Assembly: GCF_013416325.1 (NCBI RefSeq)
Contig: NZ_JACCGK010000001.1
Coordinates: forward strand, 310,001 to 374,000
Direction: 5' to 3'
Origin: Vreelandella sedimenti
GTDB taxonomy: Bacteria > Pseudomonadota > Gammaproteobacteria > Pseudomonadales > Halomonadaceae
Length of the DNA stretch: 64,000 nucleotides
Position numbers and translations under genes: made by a program. This document shows positions 1 to 9,239 of the stretch, in pieces. Numbering within the stretch: the stretch's first letter is position 1; each line of letters opens with the position of its first letter. The notes beneath the pieces were generated by a model, which was not told the origin of the DNA, searched no databases, and saw nothing but the letters and a program-made list of their open reading frames with translations.

Positions 1-30
1 TCCTCACTGACCGCCATCAAGGAGCCTCTC

Positions 31-1125
31 GTGGCTGTTACTCTTCTCCGTTCATTGCCCATCATACTGGCTCTGCTCGTGCTAACGGGCTGTGAGCAAC
101 CCCAGGCGCAGTCCACTGATCCAACACGGCCAGTCAAGTTGCTGACACTGCAGTCGGCAAATGCTGCTGCCTTACGGCAGTTTTCCGCGCGGGTGGAAGC
201 TTCTACGCGCAGCAATTTGTCATTTCGTATGGCCGGGGAGTTGCTGGAGCTCAATGTGAGCCCCGGCCAGCGGGTGAGCGAGGGCGAGGTGATTGCGCGC
301 ATTGATGATCGCAATGTGCAAAGCGAACTGGACAGTGCCCGCTCGCGCTTGGAGCTAGCCGAGGCAACGTTAGAACGCATGCGCTATACCCTGCAGCGTG
401 GGGCGGTCAGCCAATCCCAGTTTGATGAGTCGGAAAGTGAGTGGCGGGCCGCCCGGGCCACCTTTGAGCAGGCCCAAGAGCAGGTCGAGCATACAAAGCT
501 ACGCGCCCCTTACGATGGTGTGATTGCCCAAGTGCCAGTGGATAACCGCCAGATAATCCAAGTGCAAGAAACGGTCGCGGTGATCCAGCAGCCAGGGCAG
601 TTAGACGTGGTGTTTCATCTGCCCGAGCAGATTGTGCAGCGCATACCGCGAAGTAATGGAACGCCCTTCGGTGATGCGTTGGCGTTTGAAGTGCGCTTTG
701 GCAATAGCGATAAACCCTATCTCGCCCAGCTAGCCTCTTACACCACCCAGGCCAGCGCGCAGAGTTTGGCTTATGAAGTCACCCTAACGCTGCCTCAGCC
801 GGACGATATCACCCTTTTAGACGGTATGAGTGCCAACGTGCGGCTCGATTTGAGCTCGCTGCAAACCGAGAATAGCGCCCCGCTGTGGCTACTGCCCGCT
901 GACGCGGTGAGCTATGTCGGTGATGATCCCGACCAGGCCCAGGTATGGCGATTCATCGAGCCGGAAAGCGTTGAAGCGGTACCGGTAGAGGTCGGTCGGT
1001 TAACCTCAAGCGGCCTGGAAATCAGCGGAAAGTTGGCAGCGGGCGATCGCGTTGTGGCGGCCGGAGCCCACCGTTTAGCCGAGAACACCAGGGTGACCCC
1101 GTGGGAAAAAGAGCAGGGGCTTTAA
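31..1125 (+). CDS. RND efflux periplasmic adaptor (membrane fusion lipoprotein)
   Basis: Periplasmic adaptor that would couple the RND pump encoded next to it to an outer-membrane channel. The start is GTG at 31, with AAGGAG at 19-24 and a 6-nt spacer. The N-terminus is a lipoprotein signal with lipobox L-T-G-C and acylated Cys21. The order is a first lipoyl half (about 60-95), an alpha-helical hairpin rich in Ala/Glu/Arg (about 95-155), a second lipoyl half containing LRAPYDGVIAQ, then beta-barrel and membrane-proximal domains. At 364 residues it is usual for the HlyD/AcrA family. The pump gene starts one base after its stop, so the two are co-transcribed. No outer-membrane factor gene is in the window, so a TolC-like protein encoded elsewhere is presumably used. 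Substrate unknown. Confidence 0.93.
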   Translation: MAVTLLRSLPIILALLVLTGCEQPQAQSTDPTRPVKLLTLQSANAAALRQFSARVEASTRSNLSFRMAGELLELNVSPGQRVSEGEVIARIDDRNVQSELDSARSRLELAEATLERMRYTLQRGAVSQSQFDESESEWRAARATFEQAQEQVEHTKLRAPYDGVIAQVPVDNRQIIQVQETVAVIQQPGQLDVVFHLPEQIVQRIPRSNGTPFGDALAFEVRFGNSDKPYLAQLASYTTQASAQSLAYEVTLTLPQPDDITLLDGMSANVRLDLSSLQTENSAPLWLLPADAVSYVGDDPDQAQVWRFIEPESVEAVPVEVGRLTSSGLEISGKLAAGDRVVAAGAHRLAENTRVTPWEKEQGL

Positions 1126-1126
1126 T

Positions 1127-4100
1127 ATGGTCGACTACTTTCTACGCCACCGAGCGGCCAGCTATTTAATGACCGTGGTGCTGCTGGCGGGTGGCGCGCT
1201 GTCGTTTTTGGGCATGGGCCAGTTGGAGTTCCCCGAATTTACCATTCGCAATGCGTTGATCACCACGCAGTACCCTGGTGCGACGCCTGAAGAGGTAGAG
1301 CAGGAAGTCACTTCGACACTCGAAGAGTCGATCCAGGAGATGTCATCGATCAAGCGGGTCAGCTCGGTGAGTTCTGATGGCCTATCGCAGATCACCGTTG
1401 AGCTCGAAAGTACGGTGCAGAACGAGGAGTTGGAGCAATTATGGGATTCGCTGCGCCGTAAAGTACAGGATGCCCAAGCCGCGCTTCCGCCGGGGGCGAG
1501 TCAATCCCGCGTAAACGACGACTTTGGCGATGTATTTGGTTTTATGGTCAACCTGACGGGCGATGGCTATAGCATGCCGGATCTGGCTGACCATGCTGAT
1601 TTTCTCAAGCGCGAGCTCGCTTTGGTGCAGGGCGTCGCGAAAGTGTCGCTAAGCGGTGAGCACGAAGAGCGCATCTATATCGAAGTTGATCGGGAACGCC
1701 TGCGCGCACTGAATATTCCGTTAACACGCCTTCAGCAACTGCTTGAGACCCAAAATGCAGTGGCAGACTCAGGGCATCTTAAACAGGATGGCCGCCGTTT
1801 TCGCATCACACCTACGGGTAGTGCGGCAGATATTGAAGCTCTGCGCGCCCTGATTGTCAGTGAGGGCGACGGCGAGCTGGTGCGGCTGAGCGATATTGCC
1901 GATGTGAGCCGTGAGCTGGCGGAGCAGCCCCAGCAGCTTTACCGCGATATGGGCAGGCCGGCGATCTCGTTGGGCGTCTCCTTTGAAAGCGGGGTGAACG
2001 TTGTCGAGGTGGGGGAACGGCTACAGCAGCGTCTGGATGAACTGCAAACCCGCACACCACTGGGTATGGAGCTGAACGTCGTTTACAACCAGCCCCAGGT
2101 GGTCGATGACGCTGTATCCGGCTTCCTGGTCAGCTTGATCCAGGCAGTGGCCATTGTCATCGTGGTGCTAATGCTGTTTATGGGCTGGCGCAGTGGTCTG
2201 TTAATGGGCTTTATCCTGCTGATCACGATTATCGGCACCTTCATGTTGATGCGTTTTCACGGTTTGCAGCTGGAAAAAATCTCGCTGGGTGCGTTAATTA
2301 TCGCCCTGGGAATGCTGGTAGATAACGCCATTGTGGTCACCGAAGGCATGCTGGTGGGGTTAAAGCGTGGCAGCACGATTCGCGATTCTGCACACCAGGT
2401 GATCCGCCAAAATGCCTGGCCCTTGTTGGCCGCAACATTGATCGCGATTGCCGCCTTTGCGCCCATCGGTTTATCGCCTGACACCACCGGTGAGTTTATC
2501 GGCTCGTTATTTTTCGTGCTGCTCTACTCGCTACTGCTGAGCTGGATCACGGCGCTGACGTTAACGCCGTTCTACTTCAAGCTGTTTTTCCGCAATGTTG
2601 CTCCCGGCGATGGACAGGAAGACCCCTATAAAGGCGTGGTTTATCGTTTTGTAGGCCGCGTCATTATCACCGGTATTCGTTGGCGCTGGTTAACCTTGGC
2701 GCTGATGGTGGCGATATTGGTCGGCGCGGTGGTCGGCTTTGGTTCGGTTAAAAATGCCTTCTTTCCGGCCTCTAATACGCCGATCTTTTTTGTCGATTAC
2801 CGCACACCGGAAGGTACCGATATTCTCGAAACCCAACGCCGCGTTAGCAAACTTGAAGAGAGCGTGATGGAGATGCCGGGGGTTCGCCACCTGACCACCA
2901 CCGTGGGCGGCGGAGCACAGCGCTTTACCCTCACCTATTCCCCGGAAGACCGCTACGCAAGCTATGCGCAGTTGATAGTCGAAACTGATGATAAGGCGAC
3001 CCAGCATGACCGCATGGCCGACGTTGAGAAAGTGCTTGAGCGTGACCATAGCGATATTGACTATAAAATCGCCCCGTTGGAGGTTGGCCCTGCACCGAAA
3101 GCCAAACTAGAGGCACGCTTCTACGGCAGCGACCCAGCGGTGCTTCGCCAGTTGGGCGATCAGGTTGAGGCCATGTTCATCGATACACCGAATATGACCA
3201 GCGTGCGCACCAGTTGGCGTAACCGTGTGCAGGCGATTGAGCCCGTTTTTCTTGAAGATACTGCACGTAGGCTGGGTGTGACCCGTGAAGACCTGGCCAG
3301 CACCCTGGCTCTGAGTACCAGTGGCAGCCAGGTGGGCATTTACCGCGACGGCAGCGACCTGATTCCGATAGTGGCGCGGGCAATCCCCGAACAGCGTCAC
3401 GATGTGGATAACCTAGGCTCACTTAACGTCTGGAGCGCAGAGCAAAACCGCTATATCACCGCCGAACAAGTCATCGGCGATATCACCACACAGGTGGCGG
3501 ATCCGCTGATTATGCGCCGCAATCGCGAACGCATGCTGGCGGTGTACGGTGAGCCGGATCCGCTAAGCGGGGTGACCGCAGCCAGCGTATTGGCCGACAT
3601 TCGCCCACGGGTGGAGGCCTTGGATCTACCGGCAGGTTACCGGTTGGAGTGGGGTGGTGAGTTTGAGACCGCTGGCGAAGCGCAGAGTGGGTTATTTTCC
3701 TCGCTGCCGCTGGGCATAGTGATGATGTTTATTCTCACTGTGGTGCTGTTCAATAACTTCCGCCAGCCGTTGGCCATTTGGTCGCTGGTACCGCTGACGA
3801 TTATTGGCGTAGTGGGCGCTTTGTTGGTTACCGGGTTACCCTTCTCGTTTATGGCGCTGCTGGGCACGCTGAGCTTGATCGGTATGGTGATCAAAAATGC
3901 CATCGTGTTGGTAGAGGAGATCAACGTGCAGCTGCCGCTGCACCAAGACCGCTACCACGCAGTGGTGCGAGCCGCCGTCAGCCGCGTGCGCCCGGTCGCC
4001 ATGGCCGCGCTGACCACTATGTTGGGAATGATCCCGCTGATTAGTGATGCCTTTTTCGCCAGCATGGCGGTCGCGCTGATCGGTGGCTTGGGTGTCGCCA

Positions 4101-4174
4101 CGCTATTAACCCTGATAGTGCTGCCGGTGGTTTATTGCGTGCTGTACCAGATTCGCATACACCCTGATAAATAA
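1127..4174 (+). CDS. RND family efflux permease (AcrB/HAE-like)
   Basis: Inner-membrane proton-driven exporter of 1015 residues, the usual length for tripartite RND pumps, with two repeated halves of six membrane segments and two large periplasmic loops. The TM4 motif GMLVDNAIVV places Asp399 followed by Asn400. AcrB has two Asp here (407/408), so this belongs to the single-Asp branch. Lys923 in MVIKNAIVLVEE corresponds to the essential TM10 lysine of AcrB. The N-terminal segment and the EFPEFTIRNALITTQYPGA periplasmic entry are typical. It is co-transcribed with the upstream adaptor. Substrate range cannot be read from sequence; hydrophobic toxicants or drugs are the family norm. A strong hairpin lies just downstream (4195-4228). 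Confidence 0.93.
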   Translation: MVDYFLRHRAASYLMTVVLLAGGALSFLGMGQLEFPEFTIRNALITTQYPGATPEEVEQEVTSTLEESIQEMSSIKRVSSVSSDGLSQITVELESTVQNEELEQLWDSLRRKVQDAQAALPPGASQSRVNDDFGDVFGFMVNLTGDGYSMPDLADHADFLKRELALVQGVAKVSLSGEHEERIYIEVDRERLRALNIPLTRLQQLLETQNAVADSGHLKQDGRRFRITPTGSAADIEALRALIVSEGDGELVRLSDIADVSRELAEQPQQLYRDMGRPAISLGVSFESGVNVVEVGERLQQRLDELQTRTPLGMELNVVYNQPQVVDDAVSGFLVSLIQAVAIVIVVLMLFMGWRSGLLMGFILLITIIGTFMLMRFHGLQLEKISLGALIIALGMLVDNAIVVTEGMLVGLKRGSTIRDSAHQVIRQNAWPLLAATLIAIAAFAPIGLSPDTTGEFIGSLFFVLLYSLLLSWITALTLTPFYFKLFFRNVAPGDGQEDPYKGVVYRFVGRVIITGIRWRWLTLALMVAILVGAVVGFGSVKNAFFPASNTPIFFVDYRTPEGTDILETQRRVSKLEESVMEMPGVRHLTTTVGGGAQRFTLTYSPEDRYASYAQLIVETDDKATQHDRMADVEKVLERDHSDIDYKIAPLEVGPAPKAKLEARFYGSDPAVLRQLGDQVEAMFIDTPNMTSVRTSWRNRVQAIEPVFLEDTARRLGVTREDLASTLALSTSGSQVGIYRDGSDLIPIVARAIPEQRHDVDNLGSLNVWSAEQNRYITAEQVIGDITTQVADPLIMRRNRERMLAVYGEPDPLSGVTAASVLADIRPRVEALDLPAGYRLEWGGEFETAGEAQSGLFSSLPLGIVMMFILTVVLFNNFRQPLAIWSLVPLTIIGVVGALLVTGLPFSFMALLGTLSLIGMVIKNAIVLVEEINVQLPLHQDRYHAVVRAAVSRVRPVAMAALTTMLGMIPLISDAFFASMAVALIGGLGVATLLTLIVLPVVYCVLYQIRIHPDK

Positions 4175-4194
4175 CCTCACGATGCCTTCCTTCG

Positions 4195-4228
4195 CCTTAG
4201 CCGTGGCTTGGTCAAGCCACGGCTAAGG
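4195..4228. terminator. Hairpin between convergent RND and TonB-receptor genes
   Basis: A perfect 15-bp inverted repeat (4195-4209 and 4214-4228) with a 4-nt loop lies 20 nt after the RND stop. There is no clear T-tract on either side. It may act as a bidirectional terminator or transcript-end stabiliser for the convergent genes. The rest of 4229-4411 is AT-richer, with no gene or other signal seen. Confidence 0.7.
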
Positions 4229-4411
4229 TGCTCTTCACCGATACTTTAACGTCCGCCGTTTACGCCTGCTTGCAAACCGTTTCTATTTCCATTCATTAAA
4301 ATAATATTCAAGTCAGACTAAAGTCTATGCTGTCCAGGCCTATAGAAGTATCTCGTTAAAAATATCGGTAAATTTAGGTTAATCCATTCACTACGCTATT
4401 TGCTTAACGAT

Positions 4412-6625
4412 TCAGAATACATACTCTGCACTAATACCGAAGTTACGCCCTGGTTGCGTATAGCGGTCAGCCCCAGAATAGTCTGTCGTGATACCTCTTA
4501 CGTCATCCCACACCCAATATTTCTTGTCCAACAGGTTGAAGATGCCGCCACGCACTGTTAGGTGATCCCCTAGACTCACGTGCCCGGTCAGGTCGTAGAG
4601 CTGATAGGCGGCGGGTGCGTACGCATCTTCTGCGTCGTGGGCGCTGACCTGGTTGACGAACGTTCCCGCGAGCTCGCTACCCCATTGCTGATTGGGGTCT
4701 TCGTAGCCGAGGGAGACGACGGCCTGAATGGGCGGGATGGATTCTATCGCGCTGCCATCTTCCAGGTTTTTACCTTCGATATAGGCTGCTGCGGTGCGGG
4801 CATACCAGCCATCATTGACGCCGATGGCCTTATTTAAGTCCAGCTGGCCCTTGAATTCGACGCCTCGTATGATGGCGCGATTGATGTTCTCGGTGCTGTA
4901 TTCTCCAGATGGATAGTTCCCAGGGTCGATGCTCACCGAGACCGAGCTCTCGATAAAGTCGCGGTAGTCAGTGTAGAAGCCCGTAAGTTCGGCATTGCCT
5001 AAGTTGCCTTGATTACGGATTCCCACTTCCACAAAACGGCTGTGCTCATCGTCAAGATCGGGATTGGCGACGATTCGATAGCCTCTTCCTGCGTCGTAGT
5101 CGTAGTAAAGCTCTTCATAAGAAGGTGCTCGGAAGCCGAAGCCGGTCTTACCGAATAGCTCGGTGCTTGACGCAATATTCCAAGTGCCTCCGATCTGGCC
5201 GGTCAACGCCTGGCCTTCGGCGCCATCGTAGGATTGCGGAGTAAGGTTGTCGTTGTCGAGATCGTACTCATAATGGTCGAATCGAAGTGCTGGCGTCAGG
5301 CTGCCGCGATCTTCTGCCAGCGATAACCGATCTTGAAGGTAGAGTCCAACACGGGTAGCGGTACCCGGCGGTGAAAAGCGTGATTGTTCTACCGTATCGG
5401 CATCCAGATTGTAATCTTCGCTGAGACTCTCATAGTCATCGCGTTTGAGTGTTAGCCCATAGGCCAGTTGCTGTGGAATGCCGACGTCGATCTGCTTGCT
5501 GAAATCCGTCTTGAGCTGCCAGGTGGTCTGGTCGAAGTCGCGATTGATCAAGCGATTGTAGCCGTTGTAGACCATCGAGCTGTCGTTGATCGTCTCGGTT
5601 TGTTGCCAGTCGATTTGCCAATGGAGTGCATCAAACAGAGGGCTCTTATACTCGGCATCCTGATAGATACCAAGCCGATAACGCGTTAGCGTATCGGCAC
5701 TATAATAATCGCCGTATCGGGCATTTTCCGAAGAGAAAAGATGTAGGTCAGACGTTGCTCGATACTTTTGTGCGACCAACCCAATTTGCCCGCTATTGTT
5801 GAACTTCTGAAGTTTCAGTAGAACATCATAGTTATCCACATCACCAGGGTCAGGAGTGGTGCGTTCATCGCCCTGGGTCTGGTCGTTTTCACCGCTGCCG
5901 ATGTAGTTCTCGGTCGCTTTGCTATTGCGATTGGTGGCAATTAGCAAGGATTCATAATCGCCCCGGCGAGCAGCAAATGTAACGTTTTGGAAGAAACCAT
6001 CGTTGTCACTACGATAGCCCGCCTCAATGCTAGCATGGGTGTCGTCCCCGCTTGGGGCGAGGAAATCTTGCGGCGAATGCAGCTGTAATGAAACCGAGCT
6101 GAAGCCTGATCCCTGTTGGGCATTGCCGCCCTTGACCACCGATACGCTGGAAAGAGACGAGACATCGGTGCTCAGGCGACCTGTATCGAGATAGCTCGAG
6201 GTCGGGCCATAGCTTTCGGCCATCTCAAGGCCATCGAGCTGAAGCGAGATCCGGTTTTCGTCGAGTCCGCGGACGTTGAAGCCGGAGAGACCAAATCGGC
6301 CATTGTTGGTCGTCAAGATGCTGGGATCGTAGCGAAAGAGATCATCGGCCGAATAAGCGACGGTATTTTTTAGCTGTTGGGCATCAATCTCGCTGACTGA
6401 ACCTTCTTCGTTAGCGGTTTTTTCGGTCGCGGTGACCAGCCGCTCAGCAGTGACCTGAACATTGGAGAGTTTAAACGCCGACTCATCGTTATCACTGACC
6501 GCTGATGCAGGCGTGACTGATAGATCATCTGCCTGTACCGATGTTAAGGGTAATGGGGAAGCGATAGTTAAGGGAAGAAGCGCGTAACCGAATAGTTTAC
6601 AGGAAGACGCAGGGAGTGGTTTCAT
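4412..6625 (-). CDS. TonB-dependent outer-membrane receptor (haem/siderophore type)
   Basis: Outer-membrane gated channel of 737 residues that imports an iron complex using TonB energy. An N-terminal signal region is followed by a plug domain (about 70-200) with the NVRGLDENRISLQLDGL segment and VSVVKGGNAQQGSG, as in haemoglobin/transferrin-type receptors. A beta-barrel follows, with FGKTGFGFRAPSYEELYYD and a C-terminal strand ending in Phe. A Fur-like box overlaps its predicted -10 element, which supports iron regulation. The neighbouring minus-strand gene encodes a siderophore-type binding protein, but no TonB, ExbBD, permease or ATPase gene is nearby. Whether the ligand is haem or a siderophore is not decided by sequence. 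Confidence 0.9.
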   Translation of the reverse strand: MKPLPASSCKLFGYALLPLTIASPLPLTSVQADDLSVTPASAVSDNDESAFKLSNVQVTAERLVTATEKTANEEGSVSEIDAQQLKNTVAYSADDLFRYDPSILTTNNGRFGLSGFNVRGLDENRISLQLDGLEMAESYGPTSSYLDTGRLSTDVSSLSSVSVVKGGNAQQGSGFSSVSLQLHSPQDFLAPSGDDTHASIEAGYRSDNDGFFQNVTFAARRGDYESLLIATNRNSKATENYIGSGENDQTQGDERTTPDPGDVDNYDVLLKLQKFNNSGQIGLVAQKYRATSDLHLFSSENARYGDYYSADTLTRYRLGIYQDAEYKSPLFDALHWQIDWQQTETINDSSMVYNGYNRLINRDFDQTTWQLKTDFSKQIDVGIPQQLAYGLTLKRDDYESLSEDYNLDADTVEQSRFSPPGTATRVGLYLQDRLSLAEDRGSLTPALRFDHYEYDLDNDNLTPQSYDGAEGQALTGQIGGTWNIASSTELFGKTGFGFRAPSYEELYYDYDAGRGYRIVANPDLDDEHSRFVEVGIRNQGNLGNAELTGFYTDYRDFIESSVSVSIDPGNYPSGEYSTENINRAIIRGVEFKGQLDLNKAIGVNDGWYARTAAAYIEGKNLEDGSAIESIPPIQAVVSLGYEDPNQQWGSELAGTFVNQVSAHDAEDAYAPAAYQLYDLTGHVSLGDHLTVRGGIFNLLDKKYWVWDDVRGITTDYSGADRYTQPGRNFGISAEYVF

Positions 6626-6664
6626 TCGATTTCCGTCAAATAGAATTGATTTAGATTAACGCAA

Positions 6665-6683
6665 GTTAATGATAATAGTTTAC
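6665..6683 (-). promoter_or_regulatory. Fur-like box ahead of TonB receptor
   Basis: This 19-nt stretch matches the Fur consensus GATAATGATAATCATTATC at 14 of 19 positions, including nine in a row (AATGATAAT). It overlaps the predicted -10 (TATTAT on the minus strand, 6672-6677), the usual position for Fur repression. Confidence 0.65.
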
Positions 6684-6702
6684 AGTGGTGATCTGCTGTC
6701 AA
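6672..6702 (-). promoter_or_regulatory. Predicted sigma-70 promoter of TonB receptor
   Basis: On the minus strand a perfect -35 TTGACA (6697-6702) is followed after 19 nt by TATTAT (6672-6677). The start codon is at 6625. The spacer is slightly long, so the exact -10 is uncertain. Confidence 0.5.
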
Positions 6703-6757
6703 TACCAAAACTTGCACCAATTGAGGAAATAGGTGGAAAGCAAAACGCTAGCGGCTA

Positions 6758-6787
6758 GAAAAAAATGACTCGCTTCAGAACCGAGTC
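6758..6787 (-). terminator. Intrinsic terminator after binding-protein gene
   Basis: On the minus strand, stem GACTCG (6782-6787) pairs with 6767-6772 and is followed by a run of seven T (6759-6765). It serves the binding-protein gene ending at 6878. A second, perfect 11-bp hairpin (6801-6811 with 6825-6835) lies between it and the gene and has no T-tract. Confidence 0.65.
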
Positions 6788-6800
6788 GGAGGGGGCTAAC

Positions 6801-6835
6801 AGCAACGCCACTTATTTAACGCTGGTGGCGTTGCT
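6801..6835 (-). repeat. 11-bp perfect inverted repeat downstream of binding-protein gene
   Basis: Arms 6801-6811 and 6825-6835 are perfect complements with a 13-nt loop. It may protect the 3' end of the transcript or form a first half of a double terminator with the hairpin at 6767-6787. Confidence 0.55.
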
Positions 6836-6877
6836 GGATTAGTTGAGGGCTTCTTAGTTAAGCGTCTAGTTAACGGA

Positions 6878-7729
6878 TTAGTTAAGCGCGGCGGAAACCT
6901 CTTCAATCTGCAGACGCAGGCTCTGTAGGCCACCGCCAGAGAGGTACCACAATGCAGGGGTGAGCATAACAACCCGCGCATTATCTGCACCGGCGTCTGC
7001 CAGCGTTTGGCTCAGGCTATCCGCATCGGCGGGTTCATTACCAATCGCTGCACTGCGGTCAACGACCAGTAATATCTCTGGATTGATCTTGGCAATCGCT
7101 TCAGGGGAAAGCGGGGTAAAGGTACGGGTGCCACGGGTTTCTGATGTCACGCTGTTGGGCATCTCAAGTGCGTCTACCTCCAGTACCTCGTGCACCACGG
7201 GGTGCTGATTCAGCATCAGGTTCCCGCCGTTGTGGGTTACCACCAGCGTGCGGGGAGCGTTACTTAGCGCTTCGCGCTGGGACTCAATCTCGGCGTGCAG
7301 GATTTCAAGCGCCTCTTCCGCTTCGCTTTCCGCGTCTAAGCGGCTGGCCAAATCGCGAATATTGGCTTCAAAAGCGGCCAGGTAATCGTCACCTTGCAGG
7401 CTGGTATTGAGCAGGGGAGCAATGTCGCCAAGCTCCTCTTCCCACTCACCCTGGCGGCCAGTGTAGAGAATCAGGCTAGGCTCGCTTTCGCCAAGAGCAT
7501 CCATATCCGGTGAGCGCAGGCCGCCAATATCGGTGACGTCATCGGCTGCATACTGCTCAAGATAGCCAGGCAGGCTGGCTTTCGGTACACCCACTACCTG
7601 CTCGTTTAAACCTAGCGCATCCAGCGTATCCAGACTGCCTAAATCGAAGGTGGCGATTCGCTGGTCGGCGCTCACGGTGGCGCTGGCAGTTGCTAAGAGT
7701 ATAGCGGTGGTAGTGATAGCGAACTTCAT
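6878..7729 (-). CDS. Periplasmic iron-siderophore-type binding protein (orphan)
   Basis: Periplasmic substrate-binding protein of the class III (FatB/CeuE/BtuF-like) fold, 283 residues. Visible are a Sec signal peptide ending near ATVSADQ, the N-lobe segment RIATFDLGSLDTLDALGLNEQVVGVPK, the LRSPDMDALGESEPSLILY segment typical of the family, a long linker helix, and C-lobe text with INPEILLVVDRS. It would carry a ferric siderophore or similar chelate from the adjacent TonB receptor to an ABC permease, but no permease or ATPase gene accompanies it. Upstream (7755-7790) there is a TATAAA-like -10 and a direct GAGAAT pair on the minus strand, only weakly Fur-like. The start has RBS AAGGAAA. Confidence 0.85.
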   Translation of the reverse strand: MKFAITTTAILLATASATVSADQRIATFDLGSLDTLDALGLNEQVVGVPKASLPGYLEQYAADDVTDIGGLRSPDMDALGESEPSLILYTGRQGEWEEELGDIAPLLNTSLQGDDYLAAFEANIRDLASRLDAESEAEEALEILHAEIESQREALSNAPRTLVVTHNGGNLMLNQHPVVHEVLEVDALEMPNSVTSETRGTRTFTPLSPEAIAKINPEILLVVDRSAAIGNEPADADSLSQTLADAGADNARVVMLTPALWYLSGGGLQSLRLQIEEVSAALN

Positions 7730-7831
7730 AGGGTTTCCTTTTGTGAGAAAGTATTTTATATGCTATTAATTCTCATATTCTCAGGGATGCTGACTTTTGT
7801 CGCTACTGGGTGATGGAACAGTATGTTGCAG

Positions 7832-7863
7832 AAAACGCGACCGCCCTCACAAACTGAGGGCGG
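7832..7863 (-). terminator. Intrinsic terminator of the pyrimidine operon
   Basis: A perfect 9-bp GC-rich stem (7841-7849 with 7855-7863) and a 5-nt loop. On the minus strand a TTTT tract (7832-7835) follows. It lies 42 nt after the preA stop. Confidence 0.75.
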
Positions 7864-7904
7864 TGGGTAGCGCTAACGACTGTTTAAAAAAGTGGGTCAA
7901 GAGG

Positions 7905-9239
7905 TTAAGAGGCGACCCTGAAAGGATTGCGCGGGTCGTTATCCCAGGCCAGGAAGGGTTGGCCGGTTTCCTGGGGCACCATGGTGATGCAGTTCTCCAC
8001 CGGGCAGGTTATCTGGCAAAGATTGCAGCCCACACACTCCTCTTCGATCACTTCATAGCGGCGCGATCCGTCCTGCTCGGTGAACTTGGCAATCGACTGG
8101 TGGGAGGTATCCTCGCAGGCGATATAGCAGCGGCCACATTCGATGCATAGATCCTGGTCGATCTTCGCGATGGTTTTGAAGTTGATGTCTAGGTGTTTCC
8201 AGTCGGTGGTTTGCGGTATCGCCTTACGGGAGAACGCCTCGATGGAGTCGTAGCCTTTTTCCGCCATCCAGCGTGAGAGGCCGTCTTTCATCTCCTCCAC
8301 AATCCTAAAGCCGTTGAGCATCGCTGCCGTACACACCTGCACGCTGCCAGCACCTAGGGCGATAAACTCCGCCGCATCCCGCCAGGTGGAAATGCCGCCA
8401 ATGCCGGAAATTGGTAGCGTTGGTGTCGCCGGGTCGCGGGCGATTTCCGCCACCATATTCATCGCGATGGGTTTGACAGCGCTGCCGCAGTAGCCGCCGT
8501 GAGTGCTCTGGTGGCCGACGGTGGGCTTGGCGACCATGTTGTCCAGGTCGATGCTGGTAATCGAGTTTATGGTGTTGATCAGCGACACCGCGTCGGCCCC
8601 GCCGCGCAGCGCCGCCTGGGCGCCCACGCGAATATCGGTAATATTGGGCGTCAGCTTCACGATCACCGGTTTGGAATAGTGCTTTTTGCACCAGTAGGTG
8701 ACTTTCTCGATCAGGTCGGGGTTTTGGCCCACCGCCGCGCCCATGCCGCGCTCCGGCATGCCGTGAGGGCAACCCAGGTTGAGCTCGATGCCGTCCGCGC
8801 CGGTGGCTTCTACTAGCGGCAGAATGTAGGCCCAGGCTGCTTCATTACAGGGCACCATAATGGAAACGATCAGCGCACGATCGGGCCAGTCCTTTTTCAC
8901 CTGGGTGATTTCTTTAAGGTTGATCTCCAGCGAGCGGTCGGTAATCAGCTCGATATTGTTAAAACCGATCACCTCGCGGTTTTTGCCGTAGTGAGCCGAA
9001 TAGCGGGAGGAGACGTTCACCGCGGGTGGCTCTTCGCCGAGGGTTTTCCACACCACGCCGCCCCAGCCCGCCTCAAAAGCGCGCACTACGTTGTAGGCTT
9101 TATCGGTAGGCGGGGCGGAGGCCAGCCAGAACGGGTTAGGGGCTTTAATACCGGCAAAGTTAACCGAAAGATCAACACCATTAACCACGCTGTCGCCGCT
9201 GTTTTTCTTTCCCAGTGGTGTAAAAGTGAGTGTGTTCAT
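7905..9239 (-). CDS. preA: NAD-dependent dihydropyrimidine dehydrogenase subunit PreA
   Basis: Catalytic subunit of the enzyme that reduces uracil and thymine to 5,6-dihydropyrimidines, the first step of the reductive pathway. At 444 residues it has a dihydroorotate-dehydrogenase-like FMN barrel (about 20-320: ASAPPTDKAYNVVRAFEAGW, NLGCPHGMPERGMGAAVGQ, VKLTPNITDI) and a C-terminal bacterial ferredoxin domain with two [4Fe-4S] motifs, CIECGRCYIAC and CVGCNLCQITCPVENC. Its ATG overlaps the preT stop by 4 nt, so the PreTA heterodimer is translated as a pair. It is the last gene of the four-gene catabolic operon and is followed by an intrinsic terminator. Confidence 0.96.
   Translation of the reverse strand: MNTLTFTPLGKKNSGDSVVNGVDLSVNFAGIKAPNPFWLASAPPTDKAYNVVRAFEAGWGGVVWKTLGEEPPAVNVSSRYSAHYGKNREVIGFNNIELITDRSLEINLKEITQVKKDWPDRALIVSIMVPCNEAAWAYILPLVEATGADGIELNLGCPHGMPERGMGAAVGQNPDLIEKVTYWCKKHYSKPVIVKLTPNITDIRVGAQAALRGGADAVSLINTINSITSIDLDNMVAKPTVGHQSTHGGYCGSAVKPIAMNMVAEIARDPATPTLPISGIGGISTWRDAAEFIALGAGSVQVCTAAMLNGFRIVEEMKDGLSRWMAEKGYDSIEAFSRKAIPQTTDWKHLDINFKTIAKIDQDLCIECGRCYIACEDTSHQSIAKFTEQDGSRRYEVIEEECVGCNLCQITCPVENCITMVPQETGQPFLAWDNDPRNPFRVAS

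Noticed and set aside
2257..3400. Antisense ORFs within the RND permease gene
   Set aside because: They are shadows of the coding frame without RBS or family features.
7741..7790. Fur box ahead of the siderophore-binding protein
   Set aside because: Best alignments reach only about 10 of 19 matches; kept only as a GAGAAT direct pair.
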